Part shown: piece after piece, positions 1 to 10,583 of the stretch
How the letters are laid out: every line of letters begins with the position of its first letter
Position numbering within the stretch: the stretch's first letter is position 1
Assembly: GCF_001282625.1 (NCBI RefSeq)
Contig: NZ_CTEJ01000001.1
Location: 186,001-250,000, forward strand
Source of the DNA: Lascolabacillus massiliensis
GTDB taxonomy: Bacteria; Bacteroidota; Bacteroidia; Bacteroidales; Dysgonomonadaceae
Direction: 5' to 3'
Length of the DNA: 64,000 nt
Notes under the pieces: model-generated
Database searches by the model: none
The model's input: only the letters and a program-made list of their open reading frames with translations
What the model was told of the DNA's origin: nothing
Made by a program: the position numbers and the translations under genes

Positions 1-1268
1 TCTTTATTAAAAAGTGCCTTATATTCTCTTTGTGCCAGTTTAAGCAGTTTGGAATCCGGATTTGGCTGCCAGCCCGGATATCCATCGTTATGTAGAACTT
101 TTGCACCTGATAGCTCAAATACTGAAGATACCATATTTACAATATATCTTTTTTGTGACTCTACTGAGCTTCGCTGACTAGTGCCTATTTCAATCAGATT
201 GTCCGGCAGTATTTTTATTGAAGCCAGATTCGTTGATGTCTCAACAAGTCCAGGAATGTCGTGACTCATTCCAATAACTCCATGAGGACATGCATTAAGT
301 GCCAATATTAGTTTTTCTGTTGTTTTTCTGTTTATAACTTTTGAAGGAATTTGCACTGATTCAAGCTGAATATCAAGATTGGGTTCAGTATGTTTCAATT
401 CATTCTGTACATCTGCTAGAAATGTATTAAGTTTTACTCTGATATCCTCTTTATATTTCTCTTTTACTCCTATCAATGCATATGCCTCCCTTGGTATGGC
501 ATTGTGGAGATTGCCACCTCCAATTTCGGAAAGTATCATATTATATTTTTTCCTGGAAATGGAGTTTAAAAATCTTGCAAGAATTTTATTGGCGTTTCCG
601 AAGCCTTTATCAATATCACTGCCTGAATGGCCTCCTCTTAATCCTTTTACATTTACTTTGAACCAGAAGTATTTTTTAGGAGCATCTTTCTCTTTATATT
701 TGAAATATGCCTTAGTTCCTTTACCACCGGCACATCCAATATAAATCTCTCCTTCTTCTTCCGTATCCAGATTTATAAGAAGATTACCTGTCAGAAAATC
801 TTTCTCAAGAGCGTTGGCACCTGTTAATCCGGTCTCTTCATCAACTGTGAAAAAGGCTTCAATTTTACCATGTGCAATTTCATCGGATGCCAGTACAGCC
901 AATTCAGCTGCAACACCAATACCATTATCAGCTCCCAGTGTAGTACCGTTAGCTTTTACCCAGTCACCATCAATGATAGTCTCAATAGGATCATTGTCAA
1001 AATCATGTTCCACGTCTGAGTTTTTCTCACAAACCATATCAATATGAGATTGCAGAATTACAGTTGGCAAGTCCTCCTTACCAGGTGTGGCCGGTTTGGT
1101 TATAAGTATATTGCCTGCCTTGTCCTGCTTCACTTCCAGACTGTGTTTTTCAGCGAAATCAAGTAGATATGCTCTGATCTTATCCTCTTTTTTAGAAGGT
1201 CTAGGTATTTGAGTTATGTCATAAAAATAACCCCATATTGACGAAGGTTCTAAATCTTTAATTGTCAT
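1..1268 (-). CDS. pepD: Aminoacyl-histidine dipeptidase PepD (M20), 3' end cut by window
   Basis: The gene reads leftward from an ATG at 1268 and stays open to the window edge, giving 422 visible codons without a stop. It encodes a zinc-dependent cytosolic dipeptidase of the M20 family (Xaa-His dipeptidase / PepD type). The N-terminus (MTIKDLEPSSIWGYF, then QIPRPSKKEDK) is typical of PepD. Metal-site motifs are visible: SHIDMV (H75, D77), TLGADNGIG (D114) and the catalytic pair in VDEETGLTG (E144, E145). A dimerisation (lid) domain should follow at about residues 190-390. Full family length is about 485 residues, so roughly 60 C-terminal residues lie outside. It is divergent from the small membrane gene at 1412. 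The family assignment is firm; the peptide substrate is inferred. Confidence 0.93.
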   Translation of the reverse strand, partial: MTIKDLEPSSIWGYFYDITQIPRPSKKEDKIRAYLLDFAEKHSLEVKQDKAGNILITKPATPGKEDLPTVILQSHIDMVCEKNSDVEHDFDNDPIETIIDGDWVKANGTTLGADNGIGVAAELAVLASDEIAHGKIEAFFTVDEETGLTGANALEKDFLTGNLLINLDTEEEGEIYIGCAGGKGTKAYFKYKEKDAPKKYFWFKVNVKGLRGGHSGSDIDKGFGNANKILARFLNSISRKKYNMILSEIGGGNLHNAIPREAYALIGVKEKYKEDIRVKLNTFLADVQNELKHTEPNLDIQLESVQIPSKVINRKTTEKLILALNACPHGVIGMSHDIPGLVETSTNLASIKILPDNLIEIGTSQRSSVESQKRYIVNMVSSVFELSGAKVLHNDGYPGWQPNPDSKLLKLAQREYKALFNK

Positions 1269-1381
1269 AGTATGTTTTATTGAAATGTTTGTAATCGATA
1301 AAAATAGGTGAAAAAAAACCTTCATGCAATAATTTTAGCATCTTTAATAGGAAAATATCGTGATTAATTAGGTAAATAATC

Positions 1382-1389
1382 TATCTTTG
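1382..1389 (+). promoter_or_regulatory. Bacteroidota -7 element TATCTTTG
   Basis: TATCTTTG fits the Bacteroidota -7 consensus TAnnTTTG and lies 22 bases before the ATG at 1412. No TTTG -33 element is found 19 bases upstream, so only half of the promoter is supported. It would drive the small membrane gene and the OmpH-like gene. Confidence 0.45.
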
Positions 1390-1411
1390 CGACTCGAAAA
1401 GAAGGATTATT

Positions 1412-1633
1412 ATGTTACAAACAGTAATTATAGGTATAGCAGTAGGATTTATAGCAATACTTTTAATGGGTATTCGTGTTTTCTTTACCAAAAAAGGAGA
1501 ATTTCCAAATACTCATATAGGTGCAAGTAAAGCTATGCAAGAGAGAGGCATAAATTGTGCTACCTCTCAGGATACTGAGTATCGCTATAAAGAGAGCCCA
1601 ATATTGAAATTAATGAAAAACGAAAAACTATAA
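1412..1633 (+). CDS. Small single-pass membrane protein, conserved in Bacteroidota
   Basis: A 73-residue protein with one N-terminal membrane segment (about residues 3-23), a basic boundary (FFTKKGEF) and a soluble tail containing HIGASKAMQERGINCATSQD. The pattern of a single helix followed by IGxSKAMxxRGIxC resembles short uncharacterised Bacteroidota membrane proteins that I recall from related genomes. No enzymatic motif is visible; the lone cysteine at residue 49 is the only candidate reactive residue. It ends 12 bases before the OmpH-like gene, so the two are probably co-transcribed from the -7 element at 1382. That context suggests a role at the inner membrane linked to envelope biogenesis, which is inference. 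Function unknown. Confidence 0.7.
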   Translation: MLQTVIIGIAVGFIAILLMGIRVFFTKKGEFPNTHIGASKAMQERGINCATSQDTEYRYKESPILKLMKNEKL

Positions 1634-1645
1634 AATTCCTTAATA

Positions 1646-2278
1646 ATGAAGAATTTCTCCAATTATATAGTCAGTGGAGTGCTGGCTATTGCAGTTATTG
1701 TTCTATTTATCCTGCACTTTACATCAGGAAAATCCGGAAAAGAAGCCGACAGTAGAGATCTATCAGTTTTATTAAATGACTCCTCAGTTACTTTGCCAAT
1801 AGCTTATGTTAACGTCGATTCTCTCTTAATGAACTACAATTTTGCAAAAGATTTAAATGAGTCTCTATTAAGAAAAGAGGAAAGTACCCGTGCTACTCTA
1901 AATCAGCGTCAAAATCAGATTAACTCTGCAGCACAGGAATTTGAACGTAAATTGCGTAACAACGCGTTTTTAAGTCAGGAAAGAGCCCAGCAGGAGCAAG
2001 AGCGTATTATCCAGATGAATCAGGAATATCAACAACTTGCTGATAGATTATCTCAGGAATTCATGATCGAACAGCAGAAGTTAAATCTTCAGATGGAAGA
2101 TACAATTAAGGTAAGACTGGAAGAGTTTAATCGAGAAAGAAATTACGAAATTATTTTCAGCAATATCTCAACAAGCACACTAATTTATGCTAAGGATAAG
2201 TATGATATCACTGATGAAGTGGTGCAGTTCCTTAATAATAAATATGGTCCTGCAACTGCAATAACAACAGCAGAATAA
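1646..2278 (+). CDS. OmpH/Skp-family periplasmic chaperone-like protein
   Basis: A 210-residue protein with an N-terminal hydrophobic segment (about residues 8-26) acting as signal peptide or membrane anchor, then a beta strand (LPIAYVNVDSLLMNYNFAKDL) that matches the start of the OmpH/Skp domain. A long charged, glutamine-rich coiled coil follows (about residues 75-155, with SQERAQQEQERIIQMNQEYQ), and a C-terminal strand (YEIIFSNISTSTLIYAKD) closes the fold. Skp-like proteins trimerise into a clamp that carries unfolded outer-membrane proteins through the periplasm. Unlike E. coli Skp, the N-terminus has no obvious signal-peptidase site, so it may stay anchored. A terminator follows at 2305. 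Confidence 0.88.
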   Translation: MKNFSNYIVSGVLAIAVIVLFILHFTSGKSGKEADSRDLSVLLNDSSVTLPIAYVNVDSLLMNYNFAKDLNESLLRKEESTRATLNQRQNQINSAAQEFERKLRNNAFLSQERAQQEQERIIQMNQEYQQLADRLSQEFMIEQQKLNLQMEDTIKVRLEEFNRERNYEIIFSNISTSTLIYAKDKYDITDEVVQFLNNKYGPATAITTAE

Positions 2279-2304
2279 GCTTCTGTGATATTTTATTGAA
2301 TAGT

Positions 2305-2337
2305 AAAGAAGGGCTCTTATTTTAAGAGTCCTTCTTT
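2305..2337 (+). terminator. Rho-independent-type hairpin
   Basis: AAAGAAGGGCTCTT and AAGAGTCCTTCTTT form a 14-base stem (one G-T pair) around a 5-base loop, just after the OmpH-like gene. The U-run is short and part of the stem, so it is a plausible but not textbook terminator. Confidence 0.7.
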
Positions 2338-2362
2338 GCGTTTAATTTATTAATTTTACTAC

Positions 2363-3556
2363 ATGATGAAATCGTTAAATAAATACCTGCAGAAACAGGG
2401 TCAGAGATATCATGATGATGTTTTTGACGTTAACTTTAATTCTGACATAATTGTAGTAATACCCTGTTATGATGAACCGGATATTATAAACACTTTGGAG
2501 AGTATAAGAAGATGTGACAGGCCTGAGTCTGTAAATTTATCAGTGATAGTAATTATCAATTCGGCAGTTAAAACTGATATTGATGTTGTAAACAGAAATA
2601 CTAAAACATATCAGGAGGTTAGTTCTTATTCAAAGAAAATAGATGAACGCTCTTTTATTGTAAGAGCTGCTAAATTAGAGGGGTTACCAAACAAACATGC
2701 AGGTGTTGGATTAGCACGGAAAATAGGGATGGATCTTGCAGTAGAGCATTTTTATAAGACTGAAAACTATAGGGGAATTATTGTCTCTTTGGATGCCGAC
2801 TGTGAAGTCTCTGACAATTTTATTACCACCGTTTATAATACTTTTAGAAGTGATGGTAATCTTAATGCTACCATACACAACTTTCATCATAGAGTAGAAA
2901 GTAGTCAAAGTAATATTGAATTTGCCGTAAGACAGTATGAGTCATATCTTCACTACTATAGTGAATGTCTTAAATCAACCGGATTTCCTTATTACTATCA
3001 TACGATAGGTTCAGCGTTTGCAGTATCAGCAAATGCTTATGTGAGAGTTGGGGGTATGGGGCGTCAGCAGGGAGGGGAGGACTTTTATTTTCTACAGAAA
3101 GTGTTTCAATTAGGTGGGGTGAAATTGCTTAAAGAGACTTTTGTTTATCCCCTTGCAAGATTTTCAGAACGTGTTCCTTTCGGCACTGGACCGGCAATAC
3201 AAAAGATTCTGGATGAACCTGACGGTGTTCTTAAGGTATATTCTAGACAGTCTTTTAAAGAGCTTAAAAGGTTTTTTGATATGAAAGAGTTCTTCTTCAA
3301 GAAGGATGAAGAAATTATAACTTTAAAGGTAGCCGAATTACATCCTGTTTTGATTGATTTTTTAAACGAAATCGACTATCTGAAATTATTAAAGGATTGC
3401 AATGAAAATTGTGCGACACTGAATAGTTTTGTGAAAAGGTTTTTTCATAACTTTAATGCTTTCAGGATAGTAAAATACTTAAATTATGTACATCCTGAAC
3501 CTTTTAAACTTGAAAAAATCACTATGATAACTGACAAAATAGAATCTACTGTTTGA
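2363..3556 (+). CDS. Glycosyltransferase family 2 (GT-A fold)
   Basis: A 397-residue cytosolic glycosyltransferase of the GT2 superfamily. The nucleotide-sugar-binding start is IIVVIPCYDEPDIINTLESI (about residues 29-48), with the conserved PCYDEPD variant of the usual PxYNE motif. The metal-binding DxD-like site is SLDADCEVS (about residues 142-150), and a later GGEDFYFLQK (about 238) is the acceptor-site ED motif of this family. There are no membrane helices. Donor and acceptor cannot be read from sequence. It stands between terminators and is followed by the MarC-family gene, whose promoter overlaps its stop codon. The second Met (2366) is an equally possible start. Confidence 0.85.
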   Translation: MMKSLNKYLQKQGQRYHDDVFDVNFNSDIIVVIPCYDEPDIINTLESIRRCDRPESVNLSVIVIINSAVKTDIDVVNRNTKTYQEVSSYSKKIDERSFIVRAAKLEGLPNKHAGVGLARKIGMDLAVEHFYKTENYRGIIVSLDADCEVSDNFITTVYNTFRSDGNLNATIHNFHHRVESSQSNIEFAVRQYESYLHYYSECLKSTGFPYYYHTIGSAFAVSANAYVRVGGMGRQQGGEDFYFLQKVFQLGGVKLLKETFVYPLARFSERVPFGTGPAIQKILDEPDGVLKVYSRQSFKELKRFFDMKEFFFKKDEEIITLKVAELHPVLIDFLNEIDYLKLLKDCNENCATLNSFVKRFFHNFNAFRIVKYLNYVHPEPFKLEKITMITDKIESTV

Positions 3557-3582
3557 TGTATTGATGTAATTTATTATTTTTG
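3552..3582 (+). promoter_or_regulatory. Consensus Bacteroidota promoter for the MarC-family gene
   Basis: TTTG at 3552-3555, exactly 19 bases, then TATTTTTG at 3575-3582: a full match to TTTG-N19-TAnnTTTG. The -33 element overlaps the stop codon of the preceding glycosyltransferase gene, so the MarC gene can be expressed independently. Confidence 0.7.
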
Positions 3583-3630
3583 TGTTCAAATTGTAAGTTT
3601 ATCCTTTCATTATTCTAAAATCATTATTAT

Positions 3631-4236
3631 ATGTTTGCTTTTAGCTGGGTTGAAATAGTAAGTGCTTTTTTGGTTTTGTTTGCAATTATTGATGCTACAG
3701 GTTCTGTGCCAATTTTCCTGAATTTAAGAAGTCAGGGGAGAACAATTCATGCGGAGAAGGCAGCTATTTACTCTTCAATTATATTGATAGGATTCCTGTT
3801 TATAGGAGAGGGATTACTCAGACTTTTTCAGGTTGATATCTCTTCATTTGCTGTGGCCGGAGCTGTTGTGTTGCTTATTATTTCAATAGAGATGATATTC
3901 GGAGTAGAGATTTTTAGAAATGACAATCCATCTGCTGATAACTCTTCAACACTTTTTCCGGTTGTTTTCCCACTAATTGCCGGACCAGGAAGTTTTACCA
4001 CTCTTCTTACTATGAGAGCTGAATTCCACACCATAAACATAATTATAGCTGTTCTCATAAACCTAGTGATAGTTTACCTTGTATTGAGGTATCTGGATCA
4101 GGTGAAGAAACTTTTAGGTGAGAGTGGGGCATATATACTCCGAAAGTTTTTTGGTGTGATACTCATGGCTATTTCAGTAAAACTCATCACCTCAAATATG
4201 AGTGCACTAATTGAAACTGTTAATGCTGCTTTATAA
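3631..4236 (+). CDS. MarC-family (UPF0056) integral membrane protein
   Basis: A 201-residue protein with about six hydrophobic segments. It carries the family hallmarks FAIIDATGSVPIFLNL near residues 17-32 and FPVVFPLIAGPGSFTTLL at about residues 108-125. The family was once linked to multiple antibiotic resistance, but that link was later withdrawn for E. coli MarC, and no transport substrate is established. Length matches the usual 200-220 residues. It has its own promoter and no partner in an operon. Confidence 0.9.
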   Translation: MFAFSWVEIVSAFLVLFAIIDATGSVPIFLNLRSQGRTIHAEKAAIYSSIILIGFLFIGEGLLRLFQVDISSFAVAGAVVLLIISIEMIFGVEIFRNDNPSADNSSTLFPVVFPLIAGPGSFTTLLTMRAEFHTINIIIAVLINLVIVYLVLRYLDQVKKLLGESGAYILRKFFGVILMAISVKLITSNMSALIETVNAAL

Positions 4237-4296
4237 CTGTTTAATAGAATTATGACATTCTAATTAATAAACAGAGAGTTTTACAGGAAAAATATG

Positions 4297-4304
4297 TATA
4301 TTTG
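4297..4304 (+). promoter_or_regulatory. -7 element TATATTTG for enolase
   Basis: TATATTTG fits TAnnTTTG; the region 19 bases upstream has no TTTG. It lies 123 bases before the enolase ATG, implying a long AT-rich leader. Confidence 0.45.
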
Positions 4305-4376
4305 CGGTATTAAAAGTTATAATATAAGATTGAAGGTATTAGGTTGTAACTCAGTCAAGTAGGATTGTTAAGTTAA

Positions 4377-5711
<1,335 letters not shown>

Positions 5712-5732
5712 TAGTCTTGTAGCTCAGTTTAT

Positions 5733-5764
5733 AACCACCCTGACATCCAGGGTGGTTTTTTTTG
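5733..5764 (+). terminator. Strong terminator after enolase
   Basis: AACCACCCTG and CAGGGTGGTT form a perfect 10-base stem with a 5-base loop (ACATC), followed by an uninterrupted T-run. Confidence 0.92.
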
Positions 5765-5859
5765 ACCTTTATTTCCGGATAATTTTTACAGTTTTATAAA
5801 TTAAAATTATCATCTTTGCAAATAATACCAATTTAATGTAAAACTCTAAATACCAACCT

Positions 5860-8061
5860 ATGAATTACTTTTACTTAGTTCCGATTGCATCAATTGCAGC
5901 ATTATTATGCGCATTCTATTTTTTCAGAAGTTTAATGAAAAAGGATGAAGGCACTCCAAAGATGAAGACAATAGCCGGTTTTATACGTGAGGGAGCAATG
6001 TCTTATCTGAAACAACAATATAAGGTTGTAATTATTGTTTTTATTATTCTCTCTCTCATTTTTGTGACAATGTCATTTTTTGGACTACAAAATAAGTGGG
6101 TGCCCTTTGCATTTCTAACAGGAGGATTCTTCTCCGGACTTGCAGGATTTTTTGGTATGAAGACTGCTACTTATGCTTCAGCAAGAACTGCCAATGCAGT
6201 ACAGAAATCATTGAACAGTGGATTAAGAATTGCATTCCGTTCAGGAGCAGTAATGGGACTTGTTGTAGTTGGACTTGCTTTGTTGGATATTTCACTCTGG
6301 TATCTGATACTTGATTTTTTTGTTGATAATGCAGATCATGGACATAAATTAATTATGATAACTACTACGATGCTGACATTTGGTATGGGTGCTTCAACTC
6401 AGGCTCTCTTTGCCCGTGTTGGTGGGGGAATATATACAAAGGCGGCGGATGTTGGTGCTGATTTAGTTGGTAAAGTGGAGACTGGTATTCCTGAAGATGA
6501 CCCGCGTAATCCCGCTACCATAGCAGATAATGTTGGAGATAATGTTGGTGATGTTGCTGGTATGGGAGCTGATCTTTATGAATCGTATTGTGGATCTATA
6601 TTATCTACTGCAGCATTAGGAGCATCAGCTTTTGCTCTTAATCCAACTATGCAGGAAAATGCAGTATTTGCACCCATGCTGATTGCCGCTATTGGTGTTT
6701 TTCTTTCAATTCTTGGGATATACCTGGTAAAAACCAAAGAGGATGCAACTGTTAAACAACTTATGGATTCACTTAACAGAGGAGTTAATATAAGTGCACT
6801 ATTTATAGCTATATTCACTTTTGGGATACTCTATATATTAGGTTTCAGTAATTGGATAGGATTGTCATTCTCTGTAATAACTGGTCTTTTGGCAGGTATA
6901 ATCATTGGACAAGGAACAGAGTATTTTACATCATCATCTCATAAACCGGCTATTGAAATTGCAAACAGTGCAAAAACAGGACCAGCTACTGTAATAATAT
7001 CAGGACTTGGTACTGGATTTATTTCTACTGTAATACCTGTACTATCTATTGTTGTAGCTATTCTGATTGCATATCTGTCAGCTATTCGGTTTGATGTTAC
7101 TCATATGCTTACAGCCGAGAATGTAAGCATGGGGCTATATGGTATTGCAATTGCAGCTGTAGGAATGCTTTCAACTCTGGGCATAACACTTGCAACAGAT
7201 GCTTATGGACCAATTGCTGATAATGCAGGTGGTATAGCCGAAATGAGTGGCTTGGATCCTGAAGTAAGAAGAAGAACAGATATGTTGGATTCTTTAGGTA
7301 ACACAACAGCAGCAACCGGTAAGGGATTTGCTATAGGCTCAGCAGCTTTAACCGGTTTGGCTTTACTGGCTTCCTATGTAGAGGAGATTAGAGTTGCTCT
7401 CTTAAGAGTAAATGACAATGTACTTGAATTTGCTGATGGTCATACAGTTGATGTAGCAAAAGCAAGTTTTGTTGATTTTATGAATTACTACCAGGTTACA
7501 TTAATGAATCCAAAAGTACTAGCTGGAATTTTCCTAGGTTCAATGATGGTATTTCTGTTTTGTGGCCTTACAATGAACGCAGTTGGAAGGACTGCAAGAA
7601 ATATGGTTGAGGAAGTACGTTACCAGTTCCGTGAATTTAAAGGAATTCTTACAGGTGAGGATACACCTGATTATGCAAGATGTGTTTCTATTTCTACTAA
7701 AGGAGCTCAGAGAGAAATGCTGTTCCCATCATTGCTTGCTGTTACTGTTCCAATTGTTACAGGATTGATTATGGGAGTTTCGGGTGTAATGGGACTCTTA
7801 GCCGGAGGATTAGGTACAGGTTTTGTAATGGCTATATTTATGGCAAATTCAGGAGGTGCATGGGATAATGCTAAAAAGTATATCGAAATGGGAAATCTGG
7901 GAGGCAAAGGTAGTCATGCCCATAAGGCTGCAGTAGTAGGCGATACAGTTGGTGATCCATTTAAAGATACTTCAGGTCCTTCACTTAACATCCTTATAAA
8001 ACTTATGAGTATGGTTTCTATAGTAATGGCTGGACTTACAGTTGCTTGGAGTTTGCTTTAA
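5860..8061 (+). CDS. hppA: Membrane-bound ion-translocating pyrophosphatase, K+-dependent type
   Basis: A 733-residue membrane enzyme with about 16 helices. It hydrolyses cytosolic pyrophosphate and pumps Na+ and/or H+ outward. The substrate site is unmistakable: [18 protein letters not shown] (about residues 188-205), then [20 protein letters not shown], and a C-terminal half-site with [20 protein letters not shown] (about 690-709). Around residues 481-490 the sequence is [10 protein letters not shown]: alanine where K+-independent enzymes have lysine, so the enzyme should need K+. Whether Na+, H+ or both move cannot be settled by eye; K+-dependent enzymes of Bacteroides relatives include Na+ and Na+/H+ pumps. 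It recovers energy from biosynthetic pyrophosphate, sensible in an anaerobe. Confidence 0.96.
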   Translation: MNYFYLVPIASIAALLCAFYFFRSLMKKDEGTPKMKTIAGFIREGAMSYLKQQYKVVIIVFIILSLIFVTMSFFGLQNKWVPFAFLTGGFFSGLAGFFGMKTATYASARTANAVQKSLNSGLRIAFRSGAVMGLVVVGLALLDISLWYLILDFFVDNADHGHKLIMITTTMLTFGMGASTQALFARVGGGIYTKAADVGADLVGKVETGIPEDDPRNPATIADNVGDNVGDVAGMGADLYESYCGSILSTAALGASAFALNPTMQENAVFAPMLIAAIGVFLSILGIYLVKTKEDATVKQLMDSLNRGVNISALFIAIFTFGILYILGFSNWIGLSFSVITGLLAGIIIGQGTEYFTSSSHKPAIEIANSAKTGPATVIISGLGTGFISTVIPVLSIVVAILIAYLSAIRFDVTHMLTAENVSMGLYGIAIAAVGMLSTLGITLATDAYGPIADNAGGIAEMSGLDPEVRRRTDMLDSLGNTTAATGKGFAIGSAALTGLALLASYVEEIRVALLRVNDNVLEFADGHTVDVAKASFVDFMNYYQVTLMNPKVLAGIFLGSMMVFLFCGLTMNAVGRTARNMVEEVRYQFREFKGILTGEDTPDYARCVSISTKGAQREMLFPSLLAVTVPIVTGLIMGVSGVMGLLAGGLGTGFVMAIFMANSGGAWDNAKKYIEMGNLGGKGSHAHKAAVVGDTVGDPFKDTSGPSLNILIKLMSMVSIVMAGLTVAWSLL

Positions 8062-8130
8062 ACACTTCTTTCAGTGCGTATTTTAGTGAATTTTATTAAA
8101 ATGCATAGATGGTGATATGGCAATATTTCG

Positions 8131-8138
8131 TATATTTG
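8131..8138 (+). promoter_or_regulatory. -7 element TATATTTG for malate dehydrogenase
   Basis: TATATTTG fits TAnnTTTG, 57 bases before the mdh ATG; no clear TTTG at -33. Confidence 0.45.
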
Positions 8139-8194
8139 AAGTCCTAAATCACTTTGTTAAAGCAGAATCACTAACATTTAAATATTAATCAATT

Positions 8195-9193
8195 ATGAGC
8201 TTTCTAACGAACGACAAATTAACAATTGTAGGAGCTGCCGGTATGATCGGTTCCAATATGGCACAAACAGCTGCCATGATGCGTTTAACTCCAAACATCT
8301 GCCTTTATGACCCTTTTGAAAAAGGACTTGAAGGAGTAGTTGAAGAAATGCGTCACTGTGGTTTCGATGATATCAATTTTACATACTCATCAGATGTAAA
8401 AGAGGCATTTACCGGATCCAAGTATATGATTTCATCCGGAGGTGCACCACGTAAAAATGGCATGACACGTGAAGATTTGCTGAAAGGTAATGCTGAAATT
8501 GCAGCACAATTAGGAAAAGATATTAAATCTTACTGTCCTGAATTGCAACATTTGACTGTGATCTTTAATCCTGCAGACATCACTGGTCTTGTAGCATTAA
8601 TCTACTCAGGCCTTAAACCTTCACAAGTTACTACATTAGCTGCGTTAGATAGTACAAGATTACAAAGTGAACTGGCTAAACATTTTGGTGTAGCCCAAAA
8701 TAAAGTTACTAATGCACGTACATATGGTGGTCATGGTGAACAGATGGCTGTATTTGCTTCTACTGCTAAAGTAGATGGTAAACCATTAACCGATTTGATT
8801 GGTACAGATGCACTTACCAATGAAGAATGGGCTGAACTTAAAACTCGTGTTACTAAAGGTGGTGCAAATATCATTAAGTTGAGAGGTCGTTCTTCATTCC
8901 AGAGTCCAGCTTATACATCTGTTGAGATGATACGTGCAACTATGGGTGGTGAAGCTTTCCGCTGGCCAGCAGGTTGTTATGTGAATGAGCAAGGTTTCGA
9001 GCATATCATGATGGCAATGGAAACAACACTTGATAAGAATGGTGTTTCTTTTGGTAAAGTAAATGGTACAGAAGCTGAATTAGCTGAACTGAAACAGAGT
9101 TACAGCCATCTTGTTAAATTACGCGATGAAGTTATTTCTATGGGTATTATTCCTACTACCGATCAGTGGAATAGCGTAAACCCAAATCTCTAA
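8195..9193 (+). CDS. mdh: Malate dehydrogenase (lactate/malate dehydrogenase family)
   Basis: A 332-residue cytosolic NAD-dependent enzyme interconverting malate and oxaloacetate. The Rossmann motif VGAAGMIGSN lies at residues 11-20. The substrate-binding loop GGAPRKNGMTREDLLKGN (about 82-99) holds the paired arginines of malate-specific enzymes, NPADITG carries the conserved Asn, and YGGHGEQM (about 177-184) holds the catalytic histidine. Length and loop match the Bacteroidota form used in the reductive branch toward succinate. It ends just before a palindromic terminator shared with the opposite-strand gene. Confidence 0.95.
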   Translation: MSFLTNDKLTIVGAAGMIGSNMAQTAAMMRLTPNICLYDPFEKGLEGVVEEMRHCGFDDINFTYSSDVKEAFTGSKYMISSGGAPRKNGMTREDLLKGNAEIAAQLGKDIKSYCPELQHLTVIFNPADITGLVALIYSGLKPSQVTTLAALDSTRLQSELAKHFGVAQNKVTNARTYGGHGEQMAVFASTAKVDGKPLTDLIGTDALTNEEWAELKTRVTKGGANIIKLRGRSSFQSPAYTSVEMIRATMGGEAFRWPAGCYVNEQGFEHIMMAMETTLDKNGVSFGKVNGTEAELAELKQSYSHLVKLRDEVISMGIIPTTDQWNSVNPNL

Positions 9194-9243
9194 TAGATTG
9201 ACTTTATATTTGAAAAAATAGAGGTGAATAATGAGTTGATAAT

Positions 9244-9273
9244 AGTAAAGCCGGCAATATTGCCGGCTTTACT
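9244..9273. terminator. Bidirectional terminator between mdh and the hemerythrin-PAS gene
   Basis: AGTAAAGCCGGCAAT and its perfect complement ATTGCCGGCTTTACT form a 30-base palindrome between two convergent genes. It would fold identically in both transcripts. Confidence 0.85.
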
Positions 9274-9312
9274 TGTTAACAATCTGTTTGTTAAATACTT
9301 TACAGAGCTATG

Positions 9313-10551
9313 TTATTTTTTCTCATATGATAATAGTCGCTGGTTACCTTCCAAACTTCGTAGTTTAGTAATATCCTGTGTTACTTCCAGAACACCTAGA
9401 TATTCATTATCCTTACCACGAACGGCACAATATTCAATAACAATAAACCGATCTTTTTGGAATCCTGATATCCAGAAAATAGCTTTATTTTCCTTACCAC
9501 TTTTGAAATCAGTTAGTATTTGCTCCACAACATGTACACTGCCCGGTGGGTGACACATCCTTACATCACGACCTATTATTGAACGGTTTCGTTCAAATAC
9601 CCTGTTGGGACTATGTGAAAAGAACCTAACCTTATCGTCTTTATCTACAAAAGTTATATCAACAGGCAAATATTGGAAAAGAGCTTCAAGTTCGTTAATG
9701 TTAAAAGCTCCTGAAGATAATCTTATCCCATCAGTCTGAACATAAGTCTGCTTTTCTACTTTCATATTTGCCGGAGCCCACTCATCTTCCGGATCAATCA
9801 AGCAGTATCCGAATTCAGGAGTTTCCTGATATACTTTATACCATTCCTCTTCATTCAATGTATCCATCGACATAGGGAAAAGAATCTCCTCCTCTTTTTT
9901 AATCATTCCTTCAATCATTTCAACAGTAATGTCAAGTGAGTTGATGAGAATTAGTCTTAAATCCTTTAAATTAGTGATAGGAGAGGTGAGTACTTCATGA
10001 GATTTCTTAAGAAGCTCACGTGTCTCATCATGCTTCCCCCACATTACTTTAGGAGGTCCGGTAATAAGATGCTTTTCAAGAAACGGAAAAAGAAGATACT
10101 CTTTTCTTTTGTAATGCTTATCTATATCTGAAAAATTGTTGAAAATAGAACGAAGCTGAAGAACATAGCCAGGAACCTCAGAGTCTGTTATGTTATCTAT
10201 TTCTTTACTTACCACTCTATAAGCTTCTATTTGCTTACGGATCGCACTGTTTTCTTTAATGAAAGTATCTACAGGATGTCCAGGAAGTACATCTTTTGCT
10301 CCATCTAAGTCAATACTTCCATCAAGTACAGCAGTATGTAAATCACAAAACTCCAGAATCTCCTTTTCAGTAAGTGAATTACTTGTTATTAATTCCTGTT
10401 CAACCTCTACAACTTCGTTATAGGGAATATTTCTAAGTGCATTAATAAGATGTCGACGCAGCAATGCAGGATTTCCTCCATTGTGAAGCTCTAGTAAAAG
10501 GCTGCGAAGCTTCTCTTTGCGCATTGTTGAGTTATTAATAAATTCGCTCAT
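9313..10551 (-). CDS. DUF438-hemerythrin-PAS protein, likely with hcp
   Basis: A 412-residue cytosolic protein from the ATG at 10551 (MSEFINNSTMRKEKL); ATG 10581 would add ten residues. Three modules can be read: a DUF438-like helical region (about 5-75), a hemerythrin-like HHE bundle (about 90-235) with GHPVDTFIKENSAIRKQI, DKHYKRKEYLLFPFLEKH and EEEILFPMSMDTL, and a C-terminal PAS domain (about 285-395) with DITFVDKDDKVRFFSHSP and CHPPGSVHVVEQIL. Hemerythrin domains bind di-iron and react with O2 or NO; PAS domains sense ligands. One usual histidine of the last helix appears to be lysine (MIKKEEEILFP). It follows hcp by about 30 bases, so an NO- or O2-sensing role in the Hcp regulon is the likely inference. 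Confidence 0.85.
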   Translation of the reverse strand: MSEFINNSTMRKEKLRSLLLELHNGGNPALLRRHLINALRNIPYNEVVEVEQELITSNSLTEKEILEFCDLHTAVLDGSIDLDGAKDVLPGHPVDTFIKENSAIRKQIEAYRVVSKEIDNITDSEVPGYVLQLRSIFNNFSDIDKHYKRKEYLLFPFLEKHLITGPPKVMWGKHDETRELLKKSHEVLTSPITNLKDLRLILINSLDITVEMIEGMIKKEEEILFPMSMDTLNEEEWYKVYQETPEFGYCLIDPEDEWAPANMKVEKQTYVQTDGIRLSSGAFNINELEALFQYLPVDITFVDKDDKVRFFSHSPNRVFERNRSIIGRDVRMCHPPGSVHVVEQILTDFKSGKENKAIFWISGFQKDRFIVIEYCAVRGKDNEYLGVLEVTQDITKLRSLEGNQRLLSYEKK

Positions 10552-10583
10552 ATCGATATTTTTTAATTTAGTAGTGATCAATT

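Noticed and set aside
9224-9553. 109-codon plus-strand ORF after mdh
   Set aside because: It starts across the palindromic terminator and continues antisense to the hemerythrin-PAS gene; no homology visible.
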